Source of the DNA: Sagittula salina
Lineage (GTDB): Bacteria > Pseudomonadota > Alphaproteobacteria > Rhodobacterales > Rhodobacteraceae
Assembly: GCF_017813235.1 (NCBI RefSeq)
Contig: NZ_JAGISH010000006.1
Span: forward strand, 62,001 to 126,000
Direction: 5' to 3'
Length of the DNA stretch: 64,000 bases
Shown here: positions 25,751-34,445 of the stretch, piece by piece
Numbering within the stretch: position 1 is the first letter of the stretch
Layout: every line of letters begins with the position of its first letter
The notes under the pieces: model-generated
The model's input: only the letters and a program-made list of their open reading frames with translations
Database searches by the model: none
Told to the model about the DNA's origin: nothing
Made by a program: the position numbers and the translations under genes

Positions 25751-26650
25751 CTATGTGCGGATCGCCAGACGTGCCGCCAGCCAACTGACGCCCATGGTGG
25801 CAAGGTCAACCGGCAGCCACGCTGCAACGGCGGCCTCATCGTCTGGGCCAAAGGGCAGCTGCATGAGCGCAAGCCCCGACATGTCCCCCTGCATGGCCAC
25901 CAGCGCGATGGCGACGAAGTTGTTGACGAGATGCAGCGCGATGGCGGGACCAAGGCTCCCCGCCCGCGCCGTAAGGTCGGCGGCGACGACGCCGAAAAGA
26001 AACGCCCAGAGCGCAATGGCAAAGGCGTTGCTGCCGTATGTCTCCGGCGCATAATGCCCGATGGCAAAGGCCGCCGAGGGCACCGTCAACCAGATCGCCG
26101 GATGCTTCAGTCGGGCGGCCAACTGGCTCTGGAAGTAGCCGCGAAAAAGCAGCTCTTCGGACCCTGTCTGGAGCAGCAGACCGATCAGCGTGAGCGGAAG
26201 CAGCGCCAGCCACTGGGTCGGGGGCAGGCCCGGCTCCGTCGCCTCTGCCAGCGGCCAAGGGGGCAACAGCGCAATGGCCGCGTTGAGCACAACCAGCACC
26301 ACCAGCACGCGCAGGAACTGACGCCAGAACAGCCGCGCGGGCCCAAATAGCGAGCGGGCGGCGCGTTTGTGCACCACCTCGGCGGCGACCAGCGCCCCGG
26401 CCCCCATCGCCCCCATGAGGAACAGCAGCAGTAGAAGCCCGGTTGGCGTTTCTGCCGTCTGCAACGCGGCGGACAGCCCCAGTGCCGTCTCATCCGACAC
26501 CAGCGAAGCGATCAGCGCCATCACCCCGCGCGCCAGCCCGAACATCACCAGCGCGGCGACAAAGAGACCCAGCGCCAGCCGCCAGATCTCTGCCGAGGCC
26601 CGCGCCGGGACGGTCATCACGGCGTGGCGTTCGTAGGGCTTGCGGATCAT
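25751..26650 (-). CDS. CPBP-family intramembrane metalloprotease
   Basis: A 299-residue membrane protein of the CPBP (Abi/CAAX prenyl protease-like) family. The family motifs are seen in order: EELLFRG (EExxxR) near residue 160, FAIGH (FxxxH) about 40 residues later, and HLVNN (HxxxN/D) near 245. These residues coordinate the catalytic metal in the membrane. About eight helices are predicted. The start at 26650 overlaps the desaturase stop by four bases; a longer open frame has no family character. Family roles include peptide maturation and sigma-factor signalling; its substrate is unknown. Confidence 0.85.
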   Translation of the reverse strand: MIRKPYERHAVMTVPARASAEIWRLALGLFVAALVMFGLARGVMALIASLVSDETALGLSAALQTAETPTGLLLLLFLMGAMGAGALVAAEVVHKRAARSLFGPARLFWRQFLRVLVVLVVLNAAIALLPPWPLAEATEPGLPPTQWLALLPLTLIGLLLQTGSEELLFRGYFQSQLAARLKHPAIWLTVPSAAFAIGHYAPETYGSNAFAIALWAFLFGVVAADLTARAGSLGPAIALHLVNNFVAIALVAMQGDMSGLALMQLPFGPDDEAAVAAWLPVDLATMGVSWLAARLAIRT

Positions 26651-27585
26651 GCCTTTCGGGCGCTCGCCTGCCGCAGGACGTCGATGTAGTTCGGTGCCGT
26701 TGTCATCCGCTCCCCCAGGCCCTTGTCGTGCAGCAGCCGATGCAGTTTCGGCAGCCGGTAGCAGGGCACATGCATCACCAGGTGGTGTTCGAGGTGATAG
26801 TTCACCCGGTAGGGCGCGACCAGCAGTCTTTCCAGCGGACCGGCCAGCGTGGTGCGGGTGTTGCGGAAGGGATCGTCGCATTGCTGCACCGCGCCATGTT
26901 CGGCGATGTTGCGTACCCGCAGCACCAGCTGGAACCATGTCAGCAGCGGCAAGAGCCACAGCGCGAACCAGAACCACCACGCACCCATCACCCAGAGCAG
27001 CGCGAAGAGCAGCAGGTTGGCCAGCGCCGCCCGACCGAGTACCGGGCCGGAAAACGCCTGCGCGAGATCCTGACTGCTCACCCCCTCCGTCTCTCCGACA
27101 AGGCGGAAGGCAAAGGCGATCTGCGCGGCCCGCTGCCGTATGCCCGTCTGCCCTGTCACGTCGCGAATCAGCTTGCGCCGCAGCGAGGCGCGCGTGGTCG
27201 GGAAGGGTTTGGACAGCACGAGATCGGGGTCATCATCGGTCTGGGTGTAACGATGGTGCTTCAGGTGGTAGTGCCGGTAGCTGGCAAGATCCGCGAGGAT
27301 CGGCGCCCCGCACAGCCACGTCCCGGCCCATTCGTTCCATGCGCGGGAACGGAACAGCGCGTTATGGGCCGCCTCGTGCATCAGGATCGCAAGGCCCAGC
27401 TGGCGCGACCCGATCACGATCACCGCCAGCACGAAGGTCAGCAGGTTCGGCCACAGCGTAAACACCCAGACCGATCCGAGGATCAGCCCCCAGGCATGCA
27501 CCACCAATGCCACGCCCCAGAGGTTCGAGCGCTGCGACAGCGCCCGGATTTCGTCGCTCGACAGATACGCGCGTCCCGGTGTCAT
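26647..27585 (-). CDS. Membrane fatty acid desaturase family protein
   Basis: A 312-residue integral membrane di-iron enzyme. The three His boxes are HEAAH (near 70), HLKHH (near 108) and HLEHH (near 265), with an extra RNIAEHG segment before the last. This set fits the FA_desaturase family, which includes acyl-lipid desaturases and carotenoid or sphingolipid hydroxylases. About four to six membrane helices lie between. Its stop overlaps the CPBP protease start, so the pair is translationally coupled. Whether it acts on phospholipid acyl chains or another lipid is not decided. Confidence 0.87.
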   Translation of the reverse strand: MTPGRAYLSSDEIRALSQRSNLWGVALVVHAWGLILGSVWVFTLWPNLLTFVLAVIVIGSRQLGLAILMHEAAHNALFRSRAWNEWAGTWLCGAPILADLASYRHYHLKHHRYTQTDDDPDLVLSKPFPTTRASLRRKLIRDVTGQTGIRQRAAQIAFAFRLVGETEGVSSQDLAQAFSGPVLGRAALANLLLFALLWVMGAWWFWFALWLLPLLTWFQLVLRVRNIAEHGAVQQCDDPFRNTRTTLAGPLERLLVAPYRVNYHLEHHLVMHVPCYRLPKLHRLLHDKGLGERMTTAPNYIDVLRQASARKA

Positions 27586-27696
27586 GACGCGGATGATCCG
27601 TCCGTCACCCCCGCCCTGTCAACGGTGCCCTGAGGTGACACCGGACGCCCACGCGCATCGGTCGGCGTTGACCCTGCTGCGCCCCATGCTATCGAG

Positions 27697-28638
27697 ATGC
27701 CCATGCTGGCGATCTTCCTCAAAACCCTGCCGTTCTTCGGCCTTATCGGCCTCGGCTGGGCGGCCGCGCGCTGGCGGTTCTTCAGCGCGGAGGCGACGGC
27801 GCACCTGACCAGGTTCGTCTTCTACTTCGCCCTTTCGGCCATGCTTTTCCGCTTCTCCGCCAACCTCTCGCTGGGCGAAATCTTTGACGGCCGGCTGGCC
27901 GCCGGTTACCTCTGGGGGACGACCTTTGCCTATGCCATCGGGCTGGGGGTCGCCTTCTGGCGCGGGCTCGACACGCCCACCGCCGCGATCGAGGCGCAAT
28001 GCGCCGCCATCGGCAACACCGGCTTTCTCGGCGTGCCGATGCTGGCCCTCCTGCTGGGGCAGGAGGCCGTGGGTCCGATCATCCTCGTGCTGTCGATCGA
28101 CATGATCGTGTTCTCCTCCGTGCTGACACTGGTCGTGACCGCCGCGCGCGAAGGCAGCATGTCCCCGCGCGTCGTGCGCAACCTCGGGCTGGGGCTGCTG
28201 AAGAACCCGATGATCGTCTCAATCGCGCTGGGGCTTTGCGTGTCGGCCACCGGACTGGGGTTGCACGAGGTGCCGGACAGCTTCTTTGCCACGCTGGGGG
28301 CGGCGGCGACGCCGGGGGCGCTGTTTGCCATCGGCGCGTCACTGGCGACCAAGAGCGCGGAGCGTCTGCAGGTGGCGGCATGGCTGTCCTTCGCCAAGCT
28401 CATCCTGCACCCGCTCTTTGTTGCGATCGGCGTGTATTACCTGTTTCCGGTCGATGCCTACCGCGCGTCAGTGGTGATCTCGGCGGCCTCGCTGCCGGTA
28501 GCGGGCAACGTGTTCATCCTCGCGCAGCACTACGGCATCGCGCCGCAGCGGGTGTCGGCCTCGATCCTGATATCCACCGCAGCCAGCATCGTGACCGTCT
28601 CCGCCATCATCGCCGCCGTCGCCGTTTCAGCGCCCTGA
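27697..28638 (+). CDS. AEC-family transporter
   Basis: A 313-residue auxin efflux carrier family (BART superfamily) protein with about ten helices in two inverted halves. The broken-helix segment AIGNTGFLGVPMLALLLG near residue 105 and the C-terminal ASLPVAGNVFILAQHYG are typical. Bacterial members move malonate, other dicarboxylates or related organic acids. A second Met two residues in (27703) could be the start. It is divergent from the desaturase gene and convergent with imuB. Confidence 0.85.
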   Translation: MPMLAIFLKTLPFFGLIGLGWAAARWRFFSAEATAHLTRFVFYFALSAMLFRFSANLSLGEIFDGRLAAGYLWGTTFAYAIGLGVAFWRGLDTPTAAIEAQCAAIGNTGFLGVPMLALLLGQEAVGPIILVLSIDMIVFSSVLTLVVTAAREGSMSPRVVRNLGLGLLKNPMIVSIALGLCVSATGLGLHEVPDSFFATLGAAATPGALFAIGASLATKSAERLQVAAWLSFAKLILHPLFVAIGVYYLFPVDAYRASVVISAASLPVAGNVFILAQHYGIAPQRVSASILISTAASIVTVSAIIAAVAVSAP

Positions 28639-28652
28639 TTTCCTCCTGGGGA

Positions 28653-30305
28653 TCAGGCGAACAAGCCTTGGCAGAACCAGCCCGACGACAGCGTTCCGCC
28701 ATGCGCATAGAACAGCCAGAGCCGGTCGCCGCGCGTGGTGTGCACGTCCCAGTAATCGCGCGGGCCAGAGCGCCACGCGGGATCGTCCAGCCACCATTCC
28801 GGAGCAATACGTTCCGGGCCGCGTGCGTCGAGGGCTTCCCACTCGCGCCCCCGCCAGCGGAACTGGCGTGAGAGCCGGGGCCGGTCGGGAGCCATGACCG
28901 GCTCCGGCCGCCAGAGCAGCAGGGGACGCGGGCGGTCGATCTCCACCCAGTCAGAGGCTGGCTCCGTCCAGGCGGCAAGGACGGTTTTCTGCGTTTTTTC
29001 AGGGATATGGCTGTTGCCGGGATGCAGGCGGGTGATCGCCTCCATGCCCAACCGCGCGCCGAGCCGACCGATCAGATCCTCAATGCCACGGTGCCCGTTC
29101 CGGGAAGCGTCCCGGCGGCGCATGGCCTGTTCCGTAGCCTCGGCGTGGCCCGCCATGGTGCGCTGCTGGATCGGTTCGGTCTGCACCGCCTCAAGCCGCA
29201 GCATGTCGATGCCGGGGCCGGCTTCCATTTCGGGAATCTTCAGCCGCAACAGCGGCAGGATACGGTCGGGCTGCGTCAGCGCATTGGCCAGCGTGAGCGT
29301 CTGCCATTGCATGACGTGGTCGCACCGGTAGACTTCCATCCGCAGGACGCGGGCGCCCTTCGACTTTGATTTCAACGTGTTGCAAAGGCGATCAAGCATA
29401 CGAGAGAAGCCCTCCGCCACGTCGTCCTCCAACCCGATGGGGTCGGGAAAGGACAGCCGGACGGCAAAGCGGTCCGGCGGCTGGGCGGGGTTGATCGGCT
29501 CGGGCGCGCTGCCGATGGCCTGATCGAGGCGGTCAAGCAGGTGGCGGCCGAAGCGGCGGGTCAGAGCGGCGCGCGGTTGGTCGAGCAGGTCGCCGATGCG
29601 GCGGAGACCGACGCGAATCAGCGCCTCCTCCGTGTGGGCGGGCAGGCGCAGGGCAGCGACGGGCAGCGCGGATAGCGCCCGCCACGCCGTGCCGGGGGCG
29701 GCGATGCGGTTTTCCGGGGGGCCGGTGATCGGGCCACGGGGTGGGCCTATGCGCCGTTTTCCGGCCCTCGAACGGGTGGCGGGCGCCTCTTGGTCGATGG
29801 CGTCGCCGTTACGGGTAGGCACCTGATCCGCCTCGGCAAACCGGGCCAGGGCCCAGGCCGCCCCAAGCGTGTCGGCCAGCCCAGTGCGTACCGAAAGGCC
29901 AAGATCGGCGCAGTCCTGCGTAACCTGTTCGCAAATCCGCTCCTCCCCCCCAAAGAGATGCGCGCACCCCGTGAGATCGATCACCAGCGCGTCGGGCCGG
30001 TGGGAGGCGACCCAGGGCGAGAACTTCCCCGCCCAGCGGTGCAGCGCGTCAAGAAAGGCTTCTTCGCGGTGAACATAGGCAGGGCGGGTCACCAGCTCGC
30101 CACAAAGCGCGTGCGCGTCGCGTAGCGCCTGACCCCGGAACAACCCGTGCCGGGAGGCTATTTCGTTAATTGCCCCAAGCGTTTGCGCGTTTCCATCGGT
30201 GGCGACGGTGGCAAAGGGCACCTCCCTCAGATGCGGCTCTGCCCGCTGCCAGCGTTCGGCACCGAGACGCGGAAACCAAAGGGAAAGGATACGGCGGTTA
30301 CGCAT
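28653..30305 (-). CDS. imuB: ImuB-like Y-family polymerase homologue
   Basis: A 550-residue Y-family DNA polymerase homologue of the ImuB type. ImuB lacks polymerase catalysis and bridges ImuA, DnaE2 and the beta clamp in mutagenic repair. The N-terminus MRNRRILSLWFPRLGAERW, the DALVIDLTGCAHLFGGE palm segment near residue 100 and an RRIGDLLDQPRAALTRRFG helix-hairpin-helix region are characteristic. The start at 30305 is chosen because family homology begins there. A LexA box lies 14 bases upstream. Neither imuA nor dnaE2 is beside it, which is unusual. Confidence 0.85.
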   Translation of the reverse strand: MRNRRILSLWFPRLGAERWQRAEPHLREVPFATVATDGNAQTLGAINEIASRHGLFRGQALRDAHALCGELVTRPAYVHREEAFLDALHRWAGKFSPWVASHRPDALVIDLTGCAHLFGGEERICEQVTQDCADLGLSVRTGLADTLGAAWALARFAEADQVPTRNGDAIDQEAPATRSRAGKRRIGPPRGPITGPPENRIAAPGTAWRALSALPVAALRLPAHTEEALIRVGLRRIGDLLDQPRAALTRRFGRHLLDRLDQAIGSAPEPINPAQPPDRFAVRLSFPDPIGLEDDVAEGFSRMLDRLCNTLKSKSKGARVLRMEVYRCDHVMQWQTLTLANALTQPDRILPLLRLKIPEMEAGPGIDMLRLEAVQTEPIQQRTMAGHAEATEQAMRRRDASRNGHRGIEDLIGRLGARLGMEAITRLHPGNSHIPEKTQKTVLAAWTEPASDWVEIDRPRPLLLWRPEPVMAPDRPRLSRQFRWRGREWEALDARGPERIAPEWWLDDPAWRSGPRDYWDVHTTRGDRLWLFYAHGGTLSSGWFCQGLFA

Positions 30306-30319
30306 GGGACAAATCTTGT

Positions 30320-30334
30320 GTTCTATCTTTGTTC
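30320..30334. promoter_or_regulatory. LexA (SOS) box before imuB
   Basis: GTTC-TATCTTT-GTTC, an exact match to the alphaproteobacterial LexA box GTTC-N7-GTTC. It ends 15 bases before the imuB start. The same divergent region also serves the I78-type inhibitor gene 270 bases away on the other strand; the rest of that stretch (30335-30604) shows no gene. Confidence 0.8.
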
Positions 30335-30604
30335 TACAAATACTAACGGAACGAGTCGAGTCACACCCTGTTTCACGTCGGGGCAACGGCGACCGGGTCG
30401 GCACCCGCCTCAATGCCCCGCGCCGGGTTAGCAGACAGGTGCAAGGGCGCGCGAAGGGGCCAAACCAACGCGTAATACGTCGAGGCGGCGCAGGGAATTT
30501 GCGATGGCAGGCGCCGCCTGTCGGCGCCCTTTCGCGAAAAACCGCGTCAGCCATTCGAAAACCCGGTTAACGGGCGCATCTGTCGCTGGGAGAGGAGACC
30601 AGAA

Positions 30605-30913
30605 ATGTTGTCATTGATCGTCGCACTGGCGCTGACCGCGCCCACCTACTACGGCACCCTGCCCCGTGGGACGCCGCAGCCCACCCCGGCGATGGGCGCG
30701 CGGCAGGCAGAGGCGCCGCCTGCAGAGCCCGGTCTGTGCCCCGCCGCGCAGTATCAGGACCTGATCGGACAGCCCGCCACGGCGGCCGAAGCGATCCCGC
30801 AGCCAAAGCGTGTGCTGCACCCCGACGACATGGCGACGATGGACCACCGGCCCGACCGGACGAACGTGCACCTCGACGACGAGGGCGTGATCCAGAGTTT
30901 GCGCTGCGGCTGA
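30605..30913 (+). CDS. I78-family peptidase inhibitor-like protein
   Basis: A 102-residue protein. A short hydrophobic N-terminus (MLSLIVALALTAP) may be a signal. The C-terminal 58 residues carry the I78 inhibitor pattern: Cys, then LIGQPATAA, a VLHPDDMATMDHRPDRTNV core and a final IQSLRCG with the second Cys. These small proteins are related to the serine-protease inhibitor AFUEI from Aspergillus; bacterial members are usually periplasmic and untested. An AGGAGACC ribosome site precedes the ATG. A 12-bp tandem repeat follows its 3' end. Confidence 0.75.
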   Translation: MLSLIVALALTAPTYYGTLPRGTPQPTPAMGARQAEAPPAEPGLCPAAQYQDLIGQPATAAEAIPQPKRVLHPDDMATMDHRPDRTNVHLDDEGVIQSLRCG

Positions 30914-30940
30914 ACGCGCTTTTCCCAAGCCACAACCGAA

Positions 30941-31030
30941 GGCCCAGTCTCAGGCCCAGTCTCAGGCCCAGTCTCAGGCCCGGTCTCAGGCCCGGTCTCA
31001 GGCCCGGTCTCAGGCCCGGTCTCAGGCCCG
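30941..31030. repeat. 12-bp tandem repeat array between convergent genes
   Basis: Seven full copies and a half copy of GGCCCRGTCTCA. The first three copies carry A at the variable base and the last four carry G, suggesting two rounds of expansion. The stop codon of the minus-strand gene (31022-31024) lies inside the array. Confidence 0.9.
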
Positions 31031-31486
31031 CCGCGTCGCGCGGGAGAGGGTTGCGCGCAGGGCCTCCTCCTCCTCGTGGCGGAGGGAGAGCGCGTCGATT
31101 TCTGTGGCAAGCGCGGCGCGGGTCGATTTCGCGGCGTGGCGCAGCGCATCGGCCAGTTGCCGCGCGCGCACGTCCCCCGCACGACGAGCCTGCATGGTAA
31201 AGTGAAGCTCCGCGTGGTCGAGGGCCAACATCGCCTCCTGGCGGCGGGCGATCCGGGCGCACAGGCGTTCCCCCGGATCTGCGTCAGCCGCCAGCAGCGC
31301 ATGCAACACCGACAACCGGACCGCGTCGTCGCAATGGGCGGCGATATCCTCGCGCAGGACATCGGGCCGCTGTGACGCAGCGAGATTCTGCGCGAGGCGC
31401 ACGGCCCCTTCCTCCGAATATTCGGCGAGCGCGTCGCGCGGGGAATCGAGGGCGATGACAGCGGTCTTCCGGGCAGGTGCACGCAT
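31022..31486 (-). CDS. Helical hypothetical protein
   Basis: About 154 residues (162 if the upstream Met at 31510 is used). It is Ala/Arg/Glu-rich and predicted almost wholly helical (REDIAAHCDDAVRLSVLHALL, then ALRHAAKSTRAALATEIDALS and a charged EEEEALRATL end). No family was recognised; a DUF2336-like or HEAT-like helical protein is a guess. It has no signal peptide. Its stop codon falls in a 12-bp tandem repeat, so repeat-number changes of the array could touch its C-terminus. Codon use is normal for the window. Confidence 0.55.
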   Translation of the reverse strand: MRAPARKTAVIALDSPRDALAEYSEEGAVRLAQNLAASQRPDVLREDIAAHCDDAVRLSVLHALLAADADPGERLCARIARRQEAMLALDHAELHFTMQARRAGDVRARQLADALRHAAKSTRAALATEIDALSLRHEEEEALRATLSRATRRA

Positions 31487-31742
31487 GCGATTCTCCAGTC
31501 TGGCAGGCATCGGGGCAATCTCCCGAAGGGTGCGCGCAGATCGTTGAAGATTCGATTAACGGGATTCCTTCCCCGATTGCCCCGCCCGGCCTCACGGTGT
31601 CGCAGACGCGTTGCGCCCTCTGGAATTCCGCGCCACAGCGAGGCACTGTAACCTGCCCCGCAAGCGCTTCGCGGACGGGCAGACAGGAGTGTCGGCGCGT
31701 GAGCCACCCCACCGAGAAATCCCCGCGCGCGGAGCCACGCCC

Positions 31743-33161
31743 GTGACGCTGGTCCTGTTGGCCAACGGCCTTTTGATCATGGGCATGTCGGTGCTGATGG
31801 CGCTGCTTGGCCTGCTTTTCCCCGACACGCGCGGCTTGTTCATGGAGGCAAGCGTCATCACCGGCTTTCCCGGCGGGCTGGCCGTGCTGGCACTGTGGAA
31901 CCGACCGCGCGATTTTTCGCGTCTGCATTCCTTTCTGCTGACCGGGACGATCTGGGTGACAGGGGCCACCATGGGGGCGGTCCCGTTGTGGCTGTGGCAG
32001 ATGATGCCGGTGGATGCGTTTTTCGAATCGATGTCTGGGATCACCACGACCGGATCGACGGTGCTGAGCGGCCTCGACCATATGCCCCATGCCATCCTGC
32101 TATGGCGGGCGATCCTGCAATGGTTGGGCGGCATCGGTTTCATCGTCGCGGGGATCGCCCTGCTGCCGATCCTGCGGGTGGGTGGGATGCAACTGTTCCG
32201 CACCGAAAGCTCGGAGAAGGGCGACAAGGAGATGGCGACGGCAGCGCGTTTCGCGGGCACGACGCTGTGGGTCTACGCCGGCCTAACGCTGACCTGCATG
32301 GTGGTCTACCGGCTGGGCGGCATGAGCATCTTCGACGCCGTGGTACACGCTATGACAACGCTTTCGACCGGTGGCTATTCGACATCAGACGCGTCCTTCG
32401 GCCAATTCCACAGTCCGGGGCTGGAATGGGCGGGCACCTTCTTCATGCTGTGCGGCGGGCTGCCCTTTGCGTGGTACATGCGGGTGCTGAGCAAGGGCGA
32501 CATCCGCAGCGAGCAGGTGCGCGCGTTGATGGTGTTGTTTGCCGTGTCGATCACGCTGCTGACGGTCTGGCGGGTCTGGACGACCGGCGCGCCGGTGGAG
32601 GAAGCGCTGCGGCAGGTTGCCTTCAACGTGGTGTCGGTGGTGACGACGACGGGCTTCGCCACGGTGGATTACACCGAGTGGGGGGCCTTTGCCGCGATTG
32701 CCTTTCTGGTTCTGACCGCGCTTGGCGGGTGCACGGGGTCCACGTCGGGGGGCGCAAAGATGATGCGATGGGTGATCGTGCTGAAGCTGCTGCGCCTGCG
32801 CTTCCTGCGGGTGCGGATGCCGCACGCGGTGGAGGTGACGCGCTACAATGGCCGCGTGGTGGAGGCCGACGTGATGGTGGGTGTGATGACCTTCTTCGTG
32901 CTCTATGTCATCACCGTGTTCGCGCTGGCGATTGTACTGGATCTCTACGGTCTGGACATGACGACCAGCTTCAGCGGGGCGCTGACGGCGGTGGCGAACG
33001 TCGGTCCGGGGATCGGCGGGATCATCGGCCCGGCCGGAAACTTCGCCCTGCTGCCCGAGGGCGCTAAGTGGTGGCTGGCCTTCGGCATGTACGCCGGACG
33101 GCTGGAGATGATGACGGTTTTCGTGCTGTTCACGCGGACCTTCTGGAGAGAGGCGGTATAG
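31743..33161 (+). CDS. trkH: TrkH-family potassium uptake protein
   Basis: The K+-translocating membrane subunit of a Trk system, about 472 residues from the GTG chosen here. The four pore loops with their filter sequences are all visible: GITTTGSTVL, TTLSTGGYST, VTTTGFATVD and VANVGPGIGG. TrkH normally works with the NAD/ATP-binding regulator TrkA, which is not in this window. The start is uncertain: the frame is open further upstream, but the first membrane helix begins with VTLVLLANGLLIMG. A channel gene starts four bases after its stop, so the two are probably cotranscribed. Confidence 0.88.
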   Translation: MTLVLLANGLLIMGMSVLMALLGLLFPDTRGLFMEASVITGFPGGLAVLALWNRPRDFSRLHSFLLTGTIWVTGATMGAVPLWLWQMMPVDAFFESMSGITTTGSTVLSGLDHMPHAILLWRAILQWLGGIGFIVAGIALLPILRVGGMQLFRTESSEKGDKEMATAARFAGTTLWVYAGLTLTCMVVYRLGGMSIFDAVVHAMTTLSTGGYSTSDASFGQFHSPGLEWAGTFFMLCGGLPFAWYMRVLSKGDIRSEQVRALMVLFAVSITLLTVWRVWTTGAPVEEALRQVAFNVVSVVTTTGFATVDYTEWGAFAAIAFLVLTALGGCTGSTSGGAKMMRWVIVLKLLRLRFLRVRMPHAVEVTRYNGRVVEADVMVGVMTFFVLYVITVFALAIVLDLYGLDMTTSFSGALTAVANVGPGIGGIIGPAGNFALLPEGAKWWLAFGMYAGRLEMMTVFVLFTRTFWREAV

Positions 33162-33165
33162 GCCG

Positions 33166-33945
33166 GTGGCAGAGAAGAAAGACATGCGGAACCGGGTACG
33201 CGAATTGTACGTGGGCGAAAGTCCCGCGGCGCGGCGATTCCGCTACGCGGTGCTGGCCTTCGATCTCTTGACGATCGCCTTCGTGGTGGCGACCTCCTTC
33301 ACGGAGCACGGGCAATTTGTGGAGGCCATCGACGTGGTCTTTGGCCTGGCGATCCTTGCGGAGTTCGGGCTGCGTGTGTGGATCTCCGCCAACCGGATGC
33401 GGCTTTTCACGCGCTTGACCACGCTGGCGGACGTGGTGGCAATCGTGTCGTTCCTGGCGCCGCTGGCCGGGGAGGGGCTGGGCTTCCTCCGGGTCTTGCG
33501 AACGCTTCGGTTGCTGCACACGTATCATCTGGGCCTGCAACTGAAGCGGGATTTCCCGTATTTCCGCAAGCATGACGACGTGGTGCTGGCGGTGACGAAC
33601 CTCGGCGTTTTCATCTTTGTGATGACGGGGCTGGTCTACGCGACGCAGTACCGGGTGAACGAGCAGATCGCGAACTACGCGGATGCGCTGTACTTCACGG
33701 TGACGGCTCTGACAACGACGGGCTTCGGGGACATCGTGCTGAAGGGGTCTCTGGGGCGGCTGATCTCCGTGGTGGTCATGCTGTGCGGGATAACTCTGTT
33801 CCTGCGGCTCGTGCAGGTGTTGTTTCGACCGAACAAGGTACGCTGCGAGTGCAAGGAATGCGGGCTGGTGCTACATGATGCCGATGCGGTGCACTGCAAG
33901 CACTGCGGCGCGGTGATGAATATCAAGACGGAAGGCGTGACGTGA
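33166..33945 (+). CDS. Potassium-channel-like ion transporter with C-terminal zinc ribbon
   Basis: A 259-residue protein of the voltage-gated-like ion channel family. Helices S1-S4 span about 25-140; S4 carries Arg residues (FLRVLRTLRLLHTYH). The pore loop has the K+ filter variant TTTGFGD near residue 185, followed by S6. After S6 the tail holds a zinc-ribbon-like pattern: CECKECG, then CKHCG, four to five Cys within 25 residues. The start is GTG. It follows trkH by four bases, and its stop overlaps the GNAT gene GTG. Potassium handling by both is likely; the ribbon may sense metal or redox state. Confidence 0.85.
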   Translation: MAEKKDMRNRVRELYVGESPAARRFRYAVLAFDLLTIAFVVATSFTEHGQFVEAIDVVFGLAILAEFGLRVWISANRMRLFTRLTTLADVVAIVSFLAPLAGEGLGFLRVLRTLRLLHTYHLGLQLKRDFPYFRKHDDVVLAVTNLGVFIFVMTGLVYATQYRVNEQIANYADALYFTVTALTTTGFGDIVLKGSLGRLISVVVMLCGITLFLRLVQVLFRPNKVRCECKECGLVLHDADAVHCKHCGAVMNIKTEGVT

Positions 33946-34445
33946 CCCCACCCGAAACAGACGCGGTTATCCGCGAAGCGACACAGGCGGACCGCGCGGC
34001 GATCTGGGCGATGCTGGAGCCGGTCTTCCGGAGTGGAGAAACCTACGCCATCGACCGCGACATTTCGGGCGAGGACGCGCTGGCCTACTGGTTCGGGCCG
34101 GAGCGGACCGTGTTCGTCTACGAAGACGGCGGCAGGATTCTGGGCACCTATTACATCGTGCGCAACCAGAAGGGCGGCGGGAGCCACGTCTGCAACTGCG
34201 GTTACGTTACCGCCGAGGCCGCCCGTGGCAAGGGCACCGCCCGCGCCATGCTGGCGCATTCGCTGGAGACGGCAGCCCGACTGGGTTTCCGGGCCATGCA
34301 GTACAACTGCGTCGTCTCCACCAACACCCGCGCGGTGGGGATCTGGCAAAGGGCCGGCTTCGAGACGGTCGGCCGCTTGCCGGGCGCCTTCCGAATGCCG
34401 TCAGGCGAGGAGGTCGATGCGCTGGTGATGTACAGGCGGCTGTAA
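33942..34445 (+). CDS. GNAT-family N-acetyltransferase
   Basis: A 167-residue acetyltransferase of the GNAT fold. The acetyl-CoA pyrophosphate loop is RGKGTARAML near residue 93 (motif A, Q/RxxGxG/A), preceded by the V-shaped strand NCGYVTAEAA. The C-terminal AVGIWQRAGFETVGRLPGAF is typical of PhnO/YhhY-like small-molecule or protein acetyltransferases. The substrate is unknown. The GTG start overlaps the channel gene stop, making trkH-channel-GNAT a likely three-gene operon. Confidence 0.87.
   Translation: MTPPETDAVIREATQADRAAIWAMLEPVFRSGETYAIDRDISGEDALAYWFGPERTVFVYEDGGRILGTYYIVRNQKGGGSHVCNCGYVTAEAARGKGTARAMLAHSLETAARLGFRAMQYNCVVSTNTRAVGIWQRAGFETVGRLPGAFRMPSGEEVDALVMYRRL

Noticed and set aside
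30941..31030. CRISPR array
   Set aside because: The 12-bp unit repeats without spacers and there are no cas genes; it is a simple tandem repeat.
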